From contig NZ_BSDI01000032.1 of NCBI RefSeq assembly GCF_027923225.1, positions 192,192 to 256,191 on the forward strand: DNA of 64,000 bases. The letters are read 5' to 3'. This DNA comes from Phytohabitans aurantiacus (GTDB lineage: Bacteria; Actinomycetota; Actinomycetes; Mycobacteriales; Micromonosporaceae). The notes under the pieces were generated by a model. The model had not been told where the DNA came from, made no database searches, and worked only from the letters and a program-made list of their open reading frames with translations. The position numbers and the translations under genes were made by a program. Shown here one piece after another: positions 27,194 through 36,024 of this stretch; position 1 is the stretch's first letter; each line of letters begins with the position of its first letter.

Positions 27194-27898
27194 GTGCTTA
27201 AAGGGTGTCTGAATGGTGGGGTGCGACGCGATCAGCATCCGGCGGTGCCGATCACGGCGGCCGAGGTGGCGGCTGACGCGGTGCGGTGTGAGGCGGTCGG
27301 TGCGGGGGCCGTACATGTGCATCCGCGGGACGAAGAGGGGCGCGAGACGCTCGACGCGGAGGTTGTCGGTGCGACCGTCCGGGCGCTGCGGCGGGCGTGT
27401 CCGGAGCTGCCGGTAGGGATCAGTACCGGGGCGTGGATCGAGCCGGACGTCGAGCGCAGGCTGGCGGCGATCGAGAGCTGGACGGTGCTGCCCGATTTTG
27501 CCTCGGTGAACGCGCACGAAGAGGGCGCCGAGCGGATCGCTGCGGCTCTCCACGCGCGTGGCATCGGCGTCGAGGCGGGGCTGTGGACACCGGAGGCGGT
27601 GCGCGAATACCTGGGCTGGCGGGTGCCGTGCCTGCGGGTACTGCTCGAGTGTATGGAGCGCGATCCGGACGAAGCGGTCTCCAACGCCCACCGGATGCTC
27701 GCCCTGTTGCCGTCGAAGCGGCCGCCGGTGTTGCTGCATGCGGAAGGGCCGACGGTGTGGGTGGTGCTCCGCGAGGCGGTGAAGCTCGGATTGGACACCC
27801 GGGTGGGTCTGGAGGACACCAGGGTGATGCCGGATGGCACGATGGCGGCGGGAAATGCCGATTTGGTGGATGCGGCTGTGACCTGCGGGGCGACTTAA
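27194..27898 (+). CDS. BKACE family (DUF849) beta-keto acid cleavage-type protein
   Basis: A 234-residue TIM-barrel protein of the 3-keto-5-aminohexanoate cleavage family, which condenses a beta-keto acid with acetyl-CoA. The N-terminal KGCLNGGVRR, the metal-binding AVHVHPRDEEG, GISTGAW, ASVNAHEEGA and the C-terminal VGLEDTRVMPDG are present. Typical members have about 270-310 residues, so this is a short form; the missing length lies mainly around the usual lid segments. The substrate is not predictable. It stands alone between repeat cluster B and the rny leader. Confidence 0.82.
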   Translation: MLKGCLNGGVRRDQHPAVPITAAEVAADAVRCEAVGAGAVHVHPRDEEGRETLDAEVVGATVRALRRACPELPVGISTGAWIEPDVERRLAAIESWTVLPDFASVNAHEEGAERIAAALHARGIGVEAGLWTPEAVREYLGWRVPCLRVLLECMERDPDEAVSNAHRMLALLPSKRPPVLLHAEGPTVWVVLREAVKLGLDTRVGLEDTRVMPDGTMAAGNADLVDAAVTCGAT

Positions 27899-28304
27899 CA
27901 TGGCCGAAAGATGTGACCTGTTTCCAACTCGTCCCGCAATGCCCTAAGGGCCATGAGCTGCGTGTGAGCGTTCCGATGCCGTACGTCCCGGCTTCGATCA
28001 GATCATGAGTCCTTGACCGAACCGGCCCTCGCGACCTAGCCTCGCGTTACAGACGGGAAGCCCGACCAATCGCAGGCTAAACGCACAACATAGATCGCGT
28101 AACAGTACGGCATCAACTTTGACCCTCGCCGGCTGGGCCAGGCCGACGAGGTAGCGACATAAAACCGGCCAGTGGCGGTGCCCGCCGGGCGCTGCCGGTG
28201 GACCGTATCCACGGCCAGCCGCCTCGGTCGGGCGACTCGTGAGCCGTGCGGCGCGCAGCGGGAGGGCGTCATCCTCCGGCGCCGGACGGTGAAAGGGAGG
28301 CGGC
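27899..28304. other. 406-bp gene-free leader upstream of RNase Y
   Basis: No gene, tRNA or recognised riboswitch seen. It has a lower GC content than its neighbours in the middle (about 28050-28160, with AACATAGATCGCGTAACAGT and ATAAAACC words) and a short GCCCTAAGGGC hairpin (27941-27951). The last 30 bp contain GAAAGGGAGGCGGC, the strong ribosome site of rny. It probably holds the rny promoter and a long untranslated leader. Confidence 0.5.
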
Positions 28305-30083
28305 ATGGCTGGTGCGGAGTGGGCACTGTTCGCGGCGGTACTGGCGCTGGCCGTACTCGTGCTCATTGGATTTGTTCTTGGCGCGCGGGTGCTGCGCCGC
28401 CTGACCACCGCGCCACCGGCGGTCGCCGCCGCGGACGACCCGGAGTTCACCGCGGAGAAGGACCGGCAGGAGCAGGCGCTGGCCGCGCTGCGCACCGCGG
28501 CCAACGAGGCGACCGCGGCCGTCGAGCAGGCGAAGACCGCGGCCGCCGCGGCACGCACGGACGCGGCCGAGGCTCGCGCGGAGGCGCGGGCGGCCCGGGC
28601 CGAGGCCCGGCGCGTCCTTGACGCCGCGCGCGCGGAGGCCGACACCGTCCTGGAGCGGGCGCAGCGGCAGGCCGAGTCCGAGGCGGAGCAGGTACGCGCG
28701 GCGGCGCGCCGCAGCGGCGAGCGGGAGATCGCGGTACTGAGCGAGACCGTCAAGGAGAAGGCCGCGGAGGCGGAGCGGCGGGCGGCTCGGATCGACGAGC
28801 GGGAGCGCCTGCACACCGAGCAGGCTGAGCGCCTGGCGGAGCGCGAACGGCGGCTCGCCACGGTCGAGACCGAGCTGGGCGAGCGGGACGTCGCGCTGGC
28901 GGCCCGCGAGTCGGCGCTCACCGAGGCGGAGGAGGCGCGCCGGCGCGAGCTGGAGCGGGTTGCCGGGTTGACCGTCGACGCGGCGAAGTCCGAGCTGGTG
29001 GAGGCCATCGAGGGCCAGGCGAAGCGCGAGGCGGCGCTGCTGGTACGCGACATCGAAAACGACGCCCGCAACACCGCGGACCAGCGTGCCCGGCACATCG
29101 TCGTCGACGCGATCCAGCGGGTGGCGAGCGAGCAGACCGCGGAGAGCGTGGTCAGCGTGCTGCACCTGCCCGGCGACGAGATGAAGGGCCGGATCATCGG
29201 CCGCGAGGGTCGCAACATCCGCGCGTTCGAGTCGGTGACCGGCGTCAACCTGATCATCGACGACACGCCGGAGGCGGTGCTGCTGTCCTGCTTCGACCCG
29301 GTACGCCGCGAGATCGGCCGGCTGACCCTGGAGAAGCTGGTACTCGACGGCCGGATCCACCCGCACCGCATCGAAGAGGTCTTCGAGAGCGCCAAGCAGG
29401 AGGTCGAGCGGCTGTGCGAGCGCGCGGCGGAGGACGCGCTCGTCGAGGTCGGCATCACCGACATGCACCCGGAGCTGATGACGCTGCTGGGGCGGCTGCG
29501 CTACCGCACCTCGTACGGCCAGAACGTGCTCAAGCACCTCGTGGAGACCGCGCACATCGCCGGGATCATGGCGGCTGAGCTGCGGCTCGATATCCCCACG
29601 ATCAAGCGGTGCGCGTTCCTGCACGACATCGGGAAAGCGCTCACGCACGAGGTCGAGGGCAGCCACGCGCTGATCGGCGCCGACCTGGCCCGCAAGTTCG
29701 GCGAGTCGGACGAGGTGGTGCACGCGATCGAAGCGCACCACAACGAGGTTCAGCCGCAGACCATCGAAGCGGTTCTCACGCAGGCCTCCGACGCGTGCTC
29801 CGGCGGGCGGCCGGGTGCGCGGCGGGAGAGCCTGGAGGCGTACGTCAAGCGGCTGGAGCGGATCGAGGAGATCGCCGGCGGCAAGTCGGGCGTCGAGAAG
29901 GTCTTCGCGATGCAGGCCGGCCGGGAGATCCGCGTGATGGTCAAGCCGGACGATGTCGACGACATCGCGGCGGCGGTGCTGGCGCGCGATGTGGCGAAGC
30001 AGATCGAGGAAGAGCTGACGTATCCGGGTCAGATCCGCGTGACCGTGGTGCGCGAGTCCCGGGTTACGGAGATCGCCCGATAA
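28305..30083 (+). CDS. rny: Ribonuclease Y
   Basis: A 592-residue membrane-anchored endoribonuclease that initiates mRNA decay. One N-terminal transmembrane helix (about 6-28), a long Ala/Glu/Arg-rich coiled coil (about 45-235), a KH RNA-binding domain (KGRIIGREGRNIRAFE, from about 287), and an HD catalytic domain with His440-Asp441 in FLHDIGKALTHEVEGSH. Longer than the usual 510-520 because of an extended coiled coil. A strong terminator follows directly. The gene follows recX in many actinobacteria, here with a BKACE gene and repeats between. Confidence 0.95.
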   Translation: MAGAEWALFAAVLALAVLVLIGFVLGARVLRRLTTAPPAVAAADDPEFTAEKDRQEQALAALRTAANEATAAVEQAKTAAAAARTDAAEARAEARAARAEARRVLDAARAEADTVLERAQRQAESEAEQVRAAARRSGEREIAVLSETVKEKAAEAERRAARIDERERLHTEQAERLAERERRLATVETELGERDVALAARESALTEAEEARRRELERVAGLTVDAAKSELVEAIEGQAKREAALLVRDIENDARNTADQRARHIVVDAIQRVASEQTAESVVSVLHLPGDEMKGRIIGREGRNIRAFESVTGVNLIIDDTPEAVLLSCFDPVRREIGRLTLEKLVLDGRIHPHRIEEVFESAKQEVERLCERAAEDALVEVGITDMHPELMTLLGRLRYRTSYGQNVLKHLVETAHIAGIMAAELRLDIPTIKRCAFLHDIGKALTHEVEGSHALIGADLARKFGESDEVVHAIEAHHNEVQPQTIEAVLTQASDACSGGRPGARRESLEAYVKRLERIEEIAGGKSGVEKVFAMQAGREIRVMVKPDDVDDIAAAVLARDVAKQIEEELTYPGQIRVTVVRESRVTEIAR

Positions 30084-30120
30084 GAAACTGGGGCGCCCCC
30101 ATCGGGGACGCCCCAGTTTC
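30084..30120. terminator. Strong bidirectional terminator after rny
   Basis: GAAACTGGGGCG (30084-30095) pairs perfectly with CGCCCCAGTTTC (30109-30120); inside, CCCC pairs with GGGG. The stem starts directly after the rny stop and its outer arms end in A/T-rich GAAAC/GTTTC, so it can serve both rny and the convergent gluD. Confidence 0.88.
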
Positions 30121-30138
30121 ATGCGAAGAGCTCCGGGG

Positions 30139-31116
30139 TTACAAGCGGCCGCCTGCCTCCACCTCGGCGATTAGGGCGGCTGACGGCTTCTCCGGGATGG
30201 GGAGACCGCGGGTCTTGCGGCCGCGAGCGAGCCGGCGCTGGACGTACTCGGCCAGCTTGGAGAGCGCGTAGTTCACGAGGATGTAGATGGTGCCGACCAC
30301 CGTGTACGTCTGAATCGGGTTCGGGTCGTCGAGCGCCTGGATGATCTGCGTGCTGACCTTCAGCACCTCTTCGTAGCTGATGATGAACCCGAGGGACGTG
30401 TCCTTCAGCACCACGACGAGCTGGCTGATCAGGGCGGGCAGCATGATCCGGAACGCCTGCGGCAGCAGGATCATGCGGGTGGTCTGGAAGGGGCTCAGCC
30501 CCATCGCCTCGGCCGCTTCCCGCTGGCCGCCGGGCAGACCCTCCATGCCGGAGCGGAGGATCTCGCCGATCACGACCATGTTGTAGAGCGTCAGGCCGAT
30601 GACCAGGTACCAGAGGATGTCGCCGAGGTCGACGCCCAGATCGGGGAGCGCGCTGGCCACGAAGAAGATCGTGATGACCACCGGCAGGCCCCGGAAGATC
30701 TCCACGAAGATCCGGCTGACGGCTGAGAGGAACCAGTTCAGCCCTCGCAGGAGGTACGCGAGCGGCGTAGCCAAGTCTTCGTACCGGCGCTTGACCAGCG
30801 ACTTGAGCTGGATCCGCAGCACGGCGAGCGCGGTGCCCATGACCAGCGACGACACGATGGCGAGCGCTGCCGCGATGAGCGTGGCCTTGAAGCCTTCGCC
30901 GAGCCGCTCCCAGACCAGCGGAAAGACCTCGTTGTTCGGGTCGATCAGCGGGCCCCACAGGTCCATGGAGAACTGGCCCTTGTCATCGAGCGGCTTGTAG
31001 ATCAGGAAGTAGCCGCCGGCGATGATGAGCAGTACCGCGACGATGCTGCCGATAAGCGTGATCCGGCGGGCCCGGGGGCCAGGGGCGTCGTACAGGACTG
31101 TCTGCTGGTCTTTCAT
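30139..31116 (-). CDS. gluD: Glutamate-type amino-acid ABC transporter permease GluD
   Basis: A 325-residue inner-membrane permease of the HisMQ family. A first hydrophobic helix (about 20-42) precedes the usual five-helix core; the family loop is EAAEAMGLSPFQTTRMILLPQAFR. The C-terminus is a basic tail. It overlaps gluC by 4 bp. With GluA, GluB and GluC it makes an importer for glutamate or a related polar amino acid. Last gene of the operon, ending at the terminator shared with rny. Confidence 0.9.
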   Translation of the reverse strand: MKDQQTVLYDAPGPRARRITLIGSIVAVLLIIAGGYFLIYKPLDDKGQFSMDLWGPLIDPNNEVFPLVWERLGEGFKATLIAAALAIVSSLVMGTALAVLRIQLKSLVKRRYEDLATPLAYLLRGLNWFLSAVSRIFVEIFRGLPVVITIFFVASALPDLGVDLGDILWYLVIGLTLYNMVVIGEILRSGMEGLPGGQREAAEAMGLSPFQTTRMILLPQAFRIMLPALISQLVVVLKDTSLGFIISYEEVLKVSTQIIQALDDPNPIQTYTVVGTIYILVNYALSKLAEYVQRRLARGRKTRGLPIPEKPSAALIAEVEAGGRL

Positions 31117-31820
31117 CGGGCCACCGTCCGGCGGCGCTCGATGCGGTCAAGGAGGAGCCCGAGAGGCGCGGTCATGATGAGGAACCCGATCGAGACGCCG
31201 ACGAAGACGGGGATGATGGGCTCGCCGAGGGCGCTGGTGAGGTTCTGCGCGCCGTTGGACAGGTCACCGACCACGCCGAAGAAGCCGGCGAGCGCCGAAT
31301 TCTTGATCATGGCGATGATCACGCTGCCCAGCGGCACAATCGCCGCTTTCCACGCCTGGGGGAGCACCACGAAGCGCAGGTTCTGGGTGAAGGTCAAGCC
31401 GATGGCGCGGGCGGCTTCGGCCTGACCGGGCGACACCGCGTTGATGCCGCTCCGGATCGCCTCACAGACGAACGCGCCGGTGTAGAGGCTCAGCGCGATG
31501 ATTCCGAAGCGGAAGTACGGAAGATCGATGCCGAGCCGGGTGAAGAGTGAATCCAGCCCTGGGATCTTCAGGAAGTCCGCGTTCGATCCCAGCGACGGGA
31601 GCCCGAACGCGGCGAAGAAGAAGACGATCGTCAGTGGACAGTTGCGGAACACCGTCACATAGGCCGTGCCGACCCAGCGCAGGGGCGGCACCGGCGAGAT
31701 CCGCATGACCGCCCCGAGGGTGCCCATGAGCAGGGCACCCACCGCGGACAGCAGGCAGAGCTGGAAGGTGAGCCAGAAACCACTGGCGAAGACGTCGAAG
31801 TGGTCGACGAGCACGCTCAC
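31113..31820 (-). CDS. gluC: Glutamate-type amino-acid ABC transporter permease GluC
   Basis: A 235-residue HisMQ-family permease with five or six transmembrane helices and the coupling loop GQAEAARAIGLTFTQNLRFV. It overlaps gluD by 4 bp and lies 40 bp after gluB. Confidence 0.9.
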   Translation of the reverse strand: MSVLVDHFDVFASGFWLTFQLCLLSAVGALLMGTLGAVMRISPVPPLRWVGTAYVTVFRNCPLTIVFFFAAFGLPSLGSNADFLKIPGLDSLFTRLGIDLPYFRFGIIALSLYTGAFVCEAIRSGINAVSPGQAEAARAIGLTFTQNLRFVVLPQAWKAAIVPLGSVIIAMIKNSALAGFFGVVGDLSNGAQNLTSALGEPIIPVFVGVSIGFLIMTAPLGLLLDRIERRRTVAR

Positions 31821-31860
31821 GGAAAACTCCTAAATCTCACCTTCCAGCTCTCCACTTTGG

Positions 31861-32745
31861 TCAGTACCGGTTGATGGTCGGCGGCGTGGGGGTCTCGTCG
31901 ACGTACTTGCCGGCGGTGTCCTTCCAGGCCTTCTCCCACTGACCGTCCTTGAAGATCTTGTCAAGGGTGTCGTTGACGAAGGTGCGGAAGGCGGTGTCGC
32001 CCTTCTTCAGGCCGATGCCGTACGGCTCCTTGGTGAAGTTCTCACCGGCGAGCTTGAACTTGCCCTCGTTGCGGGCGATGAAGCCGAGCAGGATCACGTT
32101 GTCGGTGGTCACCGCGTTGACCTGGCCGTTGGTGAGCGCGTCGACGCACTTCTGGTACACGTCGAAGACGACCAGCTGCGACGCCTTGTTCGCCAGGTAC
32201 TTCTCGATGTTGGTAGCGGGGGTCGAGCCCTGCACCGAGCAGACCTTCTTGTCGCCGGCCTTGAACGAGTCCGGGCCGGTGATCGAGCTGTCGTCGGCCT
32301 TGACCAGGATGTTCTGGCCTGCCTCGTAGTACGGGCCGGCGAAGTCGATGCGCTCCTTGCGCTTGTCGTTGATCGTGTAGGTGGCGACCACGAGGTCGAC
32401 CTCAGCCTTTTCGATCTTCTCTTCGCGGACCGCCGACGGCGTCTCCACCCAGGTGATCTTGTCGTCGGCGATGCCCAGCTCGTCGGCGATCAGCTTGCCG
32501 ATCTCGACGTCGAAGCCGGCCGGCTTGCCGTCCAGGCCCTTGAGGCCGAAGCCCGGCTGGTCGAACTTGGTGCCGATGGTGATCTTCTGGGCCTTGTTCA
32601 GCTTTTCCATGGTGCTGCCGGCGGCGAAGTCCTTGCTGCCGGAGCTGCTGTCGTTGCCGGAGTCACTGTCGTCGCCACCGCAGGCCGCGATGCCAAGGGA
32701 CAGTGCCGCGACGGCGGCCACAGCCACCATACGCGTCATACGCAT
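31861..32745 (-). CDS. gluB: Glutamate-type amino-acid-binding lipoprotein GluB
   Basis: A 294-residue class 3 solute-binding lipoprotein: lipobox IAAC, Ser/Gly/Asp linker, then two SBP_bac_3 lobes (ITIGTKFDQPGFGLKG, PAGFDVEIGKLIADELG, DLVVATYTINDKRKERIDFAGPY split over the ligand site). The open frame extends 18 codons upstream, but ATG at 32745 has GGAGA 8 bp before it and gives a proper signal peptide. It lies between gluA and gluC. Confidence 0.93.
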   Translation of the reverse strand: MRMTRMVAVAAVAALSLGIAACGGDDSDSGNDSSSGSKDFAAGSTMEKLNKAQKITIGTKFDQPGFGLKGLDGKPAGFDVEIGKLIADELGIADDKITWVETPSAVREEKIEKAEVDLVVATYTINDKRKERIDFAGPYYEAGQNILVKADDSSITGPDSFKAGDKKVCSVQGSTPATNIEKYLANKASQLVVFDVYQKCVDALTNGQVNAVTTDNVILLGFIARNEGKFKLAGENFTKEPYGIGLKKGDTAFRTFVNDTLDKIFKDGQWEKAWKDTAGKYVDETPTPPTINRY

Positions 32746-32806
32746 TACAGAATCTCCTTCTTTGATAGGAGCCCCCGGATCAAGCCGTTCGCTCCACAAT
32801 GGACGC

Positions 32807-33553
32807 TCAGTGCGTCAGGATCTTCGACAGGAAGTCCTTGGCCCGGTCGCTCTTCGGGCTGCCGAAGAACTCGTCGGGCGGGGCCTGCTCGACCAGCTGG
32901 CCGTCGGCCATGAAGACCACCCGGTTGGCGGCGTGCCGCGCGAAACCCATCTCGTGGGTGACCACGACCATCGTCATGCCCTCGCGTGCCAGCGACGTCA
33001 TGACGTCGAGCACCTCACCCACCATCTCCGGGTCGAGCGCGCTGGTCGGCTCGTCGAAGAGCATGGCCTTCGGCTGCATCGCCAGTGCCCGCGCGATCGC
33101 CGCGCGCTGCTGCTGGCCGCCGGAGAGCTGGGCCGGGTACTTGCTCGCCTGGCTGGAAATGCCGACCCGGTCGAGCAGCTGCATGGCGCGTTCGCGCACC
33201 GCTGCCGGCTTCTCCTTGCGCACCTTGATCGGGCCGAGCGTGACGTTTTCCAGGATCGTCTTGTGCGCGAAGAGGTTGAACGACTGGAACACCATGCCGA
33301 CCTCGCTGCGCAACTTGGCGAGTCCGCGCCCCTCTGCCGGCAGCGGCTGCCCGTCGAAGACGATCGAACCGGAGTTGATCGGCTCCAAGCGGTTGATCGC
33401 GCGGCAGAGCGTCGATTTACCCGAGCCCGACGGCCCGATCACCACGACCACTTCGCCTCGGTCGATCGACAGGTCCACGTCCTGCAACACGTGCAAAGGA
33501 CCGAACCATTTGTTGACCGATTCGAGCACGATGAGCGGCTCACCCGTTGTCAC
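32807..33553 (-). CDS. gluA: Glutamate-type amino-acid ABC transporter ATPase GluA
   Basis: A 248-residue ATP-binding protein of the polar amino-acid uptake family: Walker A GPSGSGKST, Q-loop VFQSFNLF, signature LSGGQQQRAAIARAL, Walker B AMLFDEPTSALDPE, H-loop VTHEMGFA. First gene of the gluABCD operon, with a GTG start. The 140-bp gap to the divergent gene at 33694 holds its promoter. Confidence 0.95.
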   Translation of the reverse strand: MTTGEPLIVLESVNKWFGPLHVLQDVDLSIDRGEVVVVIGPSGSGKSTLCRAINRLEPINSGSIVFDGQPLPAEGRGLAKLRSEVGMVFQSFNLFAHKTILENVTLGPIKVRKEKPAAVRERAMQLLDRVGISSQASKYPAQLSGGQQQRAAIARALAMQPKAMLFDEPTSALDPEMVGEVLDVMTSLAREGMTMVVVTHEMGFARHAANRVVFMADGQLVEQAPPDEFFGSPKSDRAKDFLSKILTH

Positions 33554-33693
33554 CGTCGTCCACCGTCCTGTAGATCGCGATTGCCCTCGGTGCAGTCACT
33601 TTATGCGTGGCGATGTGTCATCAGACCGCATAGTTGGTCACAGGGGGATAACACCGGCCACGCGCGCCGTGCCGGGCGGTCACCATCGTCCGT

Positions 33694-34200
33694 ATGGTTC
33701 CCCCCTCGGCCGGCGGCGCGCTCTGGCACTGGTCGATCGACGCTCTGCTGGCGCCCACGGAGATCTACACCGCGCTCGCGGCCGTGCTGGCGCGTCCCGT
33801 GGTGCCGCTCGGCGCCGCGGACCCGGTGCGGCTACCGCCCGGCGGTGTGCTGTGTGACGTATGGCACACCACGGGCGATTTTCCGACCGTCGTGGACTGC
33901 TACGGCGCCCCGGCAGACGTCGCCGAAGCGGCCGTCGTGGCGGCGCTCGCCCGGCGCACCGGGCGGCACTGCCTGGTGCCCGACGACACGCTCAACCCCG
34001 GCCGGCACCTGCTCGCGGCACCGGACGGCACGCTCCGGCCGGCGCACGTCGACGTCACCGATACGGAGGACGGCTCGGCGCACTCCAACGCCCGCCCGTG
34101 CACGATCACCGTCGAACCGTGCCGGGACTCCGTGATCTGCCAGCAGTCGAGGTGGGCGCCCGACGCGGCGTACCGCCTGCCCGACCTGCTTGTGGCCTGA
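33694..34200 (+). CDS. Conserved-looking hypothetical protein
   Basis: A 168-residue soluble protein with no recognised domain, rich in Ala/Pro/Asp, with four cysteines (VLCDVW, VDCYG, HCLVPDD, and the ARPCTI/EPCRDSVICQ region, so five or more in all). No signal peptide or membrane segment. Third-position GC bias supports coding. Its stop lies 3 bp from the stop of the convergent DUF2277 gene. No clear ribosome site precedes ATG 33694. Confidence 0.6.
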   Translation: MVPPSAGGALWHWSIDALLAPTEIYTALAAVLARPVVPLGAADPVRLPPGGVLCDVWHTTGDFPTVVDCYGAPADVAEAAVVAALARRTGRHCLVPDDTLNPGRHLLAAPDGTLRPAHVDVTDTEDGSAHSNARPCTITVEPCRDSVICQQSRWAPDAAYRLPDLLVA

Positions 34201-34203
34201 CCG

Positions 34204-34482
34204 TCAGCCGGCCGCGCGCGCCTGGCGGGCGGCGCGCTTCTTCTCGGCGCGTTCCGCGGGGGTCAGGGCGGTCGGAGCGGGACGGACCACGAGCTCCGCG
34301 AGCAGGGTGCGGGTCGCCTCAGCGACCGCGGCGACGGCCGCGTCGAAGGCCTCCGCGTTGTGGGGGGCGGGCGTCCGAAAACCAGAGATCTTGCGGATGT
34401 ACTGCAACGCCGCCGCCTCGATGTCGTCGTCCGTGACGTTCTCCGTGTACGGCTCGCGCAGCGTCACGATGCTCCGGCACAT
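34204..34482 (-). CDS. DUF2277 family protein
   Basis: A 92-residue protein starting MCRSIVTLREPY and containing DDIEAAALQYIRKISGFRTP, the hallmark of DUF2277, with a Lys/Arg/Ala-rich tail. Function unknown. The frame is open far upstream over miaB, but ATG at 34482 is the family start. It is divergent from miaB with 36 bp between start codons. Confidence 0.88.
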   Translation of the reverse strand: MCRSIVTLREPYTENVTDDDIEAAALQYIRKISGFRTPAPHNAEAFDAAVAAVAEATRTLLAELVVRPAPTALTPAERAEKKRAARQARAAG

Positions 34483-34518
34483 GGGCCACCTCCCGCTATG
34501 GATACCCTGGACTCTGTC

Positions 34519-36015
34519 ATGAGTACCCCAGTCCAGGGCAGCGCGCGCACCTATCAGGTCCGCACGTATGGCTGCCAGATGAACGTCCACGACTCCGAGC
34601 GGATTTCCGGGCTGCTGGAGGGCGCGGGATACGTTCGCGCGGCCGATTCGGACAATCCCGACGTCGTGGTGTTCAACACCTGCGCCGTACGGGAAAACGC
34701 GGACAACCGGCTCTACGGCAACCTGGGCCACCTGCGGCCGGTCAAGGACAAGCACCCCGGCATGCAGATCGCGGTCGGCGGCTGCCTGGCGCAGAAAGAC
34801 CGCGGCGAGATCGTCAAGAAGGCGCCGTGGGTGGATGTCGTGTTCGGTACGCACAACATCGGGTCGCTGCCGGTGCTGCTGGAGCGGGCCAGGCACAACG
34901 CCGCGGCCGAGGTGGAGATCCTGGAGTCGCTGGAGGTCTTCCCCTCCACGCTGCCGACCCGCCGCGAGTCGACGTACGCCGGCTGGGTGTCGATCTCGGT
35001 GGGCTGCAACAACACGTGCACCTTCTGCATCGTGCCGGCGCTGCGGGGCAAGGAGAAGGATCGCCGGCCGGGCGAGATCCTGGCCGAGGTCGAGGCCCTG
35101 GTCGCTGAGGGCGTGCTGGAGGTGACACTCCTCGGGCAGAACGTCAACTCGTACGGGGTCGAGTTCGGCGACAAGCTCGCCTTCGGCAAGCTGCTGCGCG
35201 CCTGCGGTGGCGTCGACGGGCTGGAGCGAGTGCGTTTCACCAGCCCGCACCCCAAAGACTTCACCGACGACGTGATCGCGGCGATGGCCGAGACGCCCAA
35301 CGTCTGCCACCAGCTTCACATGCCCCTCCAGTCGGGCTCCGACGCCATGCTCAAGGCGATGCGCCGGTCGTACCGGTCGGAGAAGTACCTGGGGATCATC
35401 GAGAAGGTGCGCGCGGCCATGCCGGACGCGGCGATCAGCACCGACATCATCGTCGGCTTCCCGGGCGAGACCGAGGAAGACTTCCAGCACACGCTCGACG
35501 TGGTGCGGCAGGCGCGGTTCGCGACGGCGTTCACCTTCCAGTACTCGAAGCGGCCCGGCACGCCCGCCGCGACCATGCCCGACCAGCTGCCCAAGCAGGT
35601 CGTGCAGGAGCGGTACGAGCGGCTGATGGCCACGGTCGAAGAGATCACCTGGGCGGAAAACAAGGCGCTGGTCGGCCAGACCGTCGAGGTGCTGGCGTCG
35701 GTAGGCGAGGGGCGCAAGGACGAGCGCACGGGCCGCATGTCGGGGCGGGCGCGCGACGGCCGCCTGGTGCACTTCGACACGGGTGACATCGGAGACCAGA
35801 TCCGGCCCGGCGACATCGTGCACACCGCCGTCACGTACGCGGCGCCGCACCACCTCAACGCCGACGGCGCGCCGCTGCACCATCGCCGCACCCGTGCGGG
35901 TGACGCGAGTGAGGCGGGGCGCGCGGCGCGTACGCAGGGCGTGCTCCTGGGACTGCCGACGGTGGGTGCGCCGCCGGCGCAGGCCGCGGTGGTCTCGGCC
36001 TGCGCCAGCGACTAA
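34519..36015 (+). CDS. miaB: tRNA-2-methylthio-N6-dimethylallyladenosine synthase
   Basis: A 498-residue radical-SAM methylthiotransferase that adds the 2-methylthio group to i6A37 of tRNA. N-terminal UPF0004 domain with the first iron-sulphur cysteines (YGCQMN, NTCAVRENA, GGCLAQK), radical-SAM motif CNNTCTFC, and C-terminal TRAM domain (about 370-440). The last about 45 residues are a variable tail. ATG at 34519 has no clear ribosome site and TATGGATACC lies just upstream, so leaderless translation is possible; ATG 34498 is an alternative. Its substrate is made by MiaA, encoded at 50559. Confidence 0.95.
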   Translation: MSTPVQGSARTYQVRTYGCQMNVHDSERISGLLEGAGYVRAADSDNPDVVVFNTCAVRENADNRLYGNLGHLRPVKDKHPGMQIAVGGCLAQKDRGEIVKKAPWVDVVFGTHNIGSLPVLLERARHNAAAEVEILESLEVFPSTLPTRRESTYAGWVSISVGCNNTCTFCIVPALRGKEKDRRPGEILAEVEALVAEGVLEVTLLGQNVNSYGVEFGDKLAFGKLLRACGGVDGLERVRFTSPHPKDFTDDVIAAMAETPNVCHQLHMPLQSGSDAMLKAMRRSYRSEKYLGIIEKVRAAMPDAAISTDIIVGFPGETEEDFQHTLDVVRQARFATAFTFQYSKRPGTPAATMPDQLPKQVVQERYERLMATVEEITWAENKALVGQTVEVLASVGEGRKDERTGRMSGRARDGRLVHFDTGDIGDQIRPGDIVHTAVTYAAPHHLNADGAPLHHRRTRAGDASEAGRAARTQGVLLGLPTVGAPPAQAAVVSACASD

Positions 36016-36024
36016 CGCGACCGC

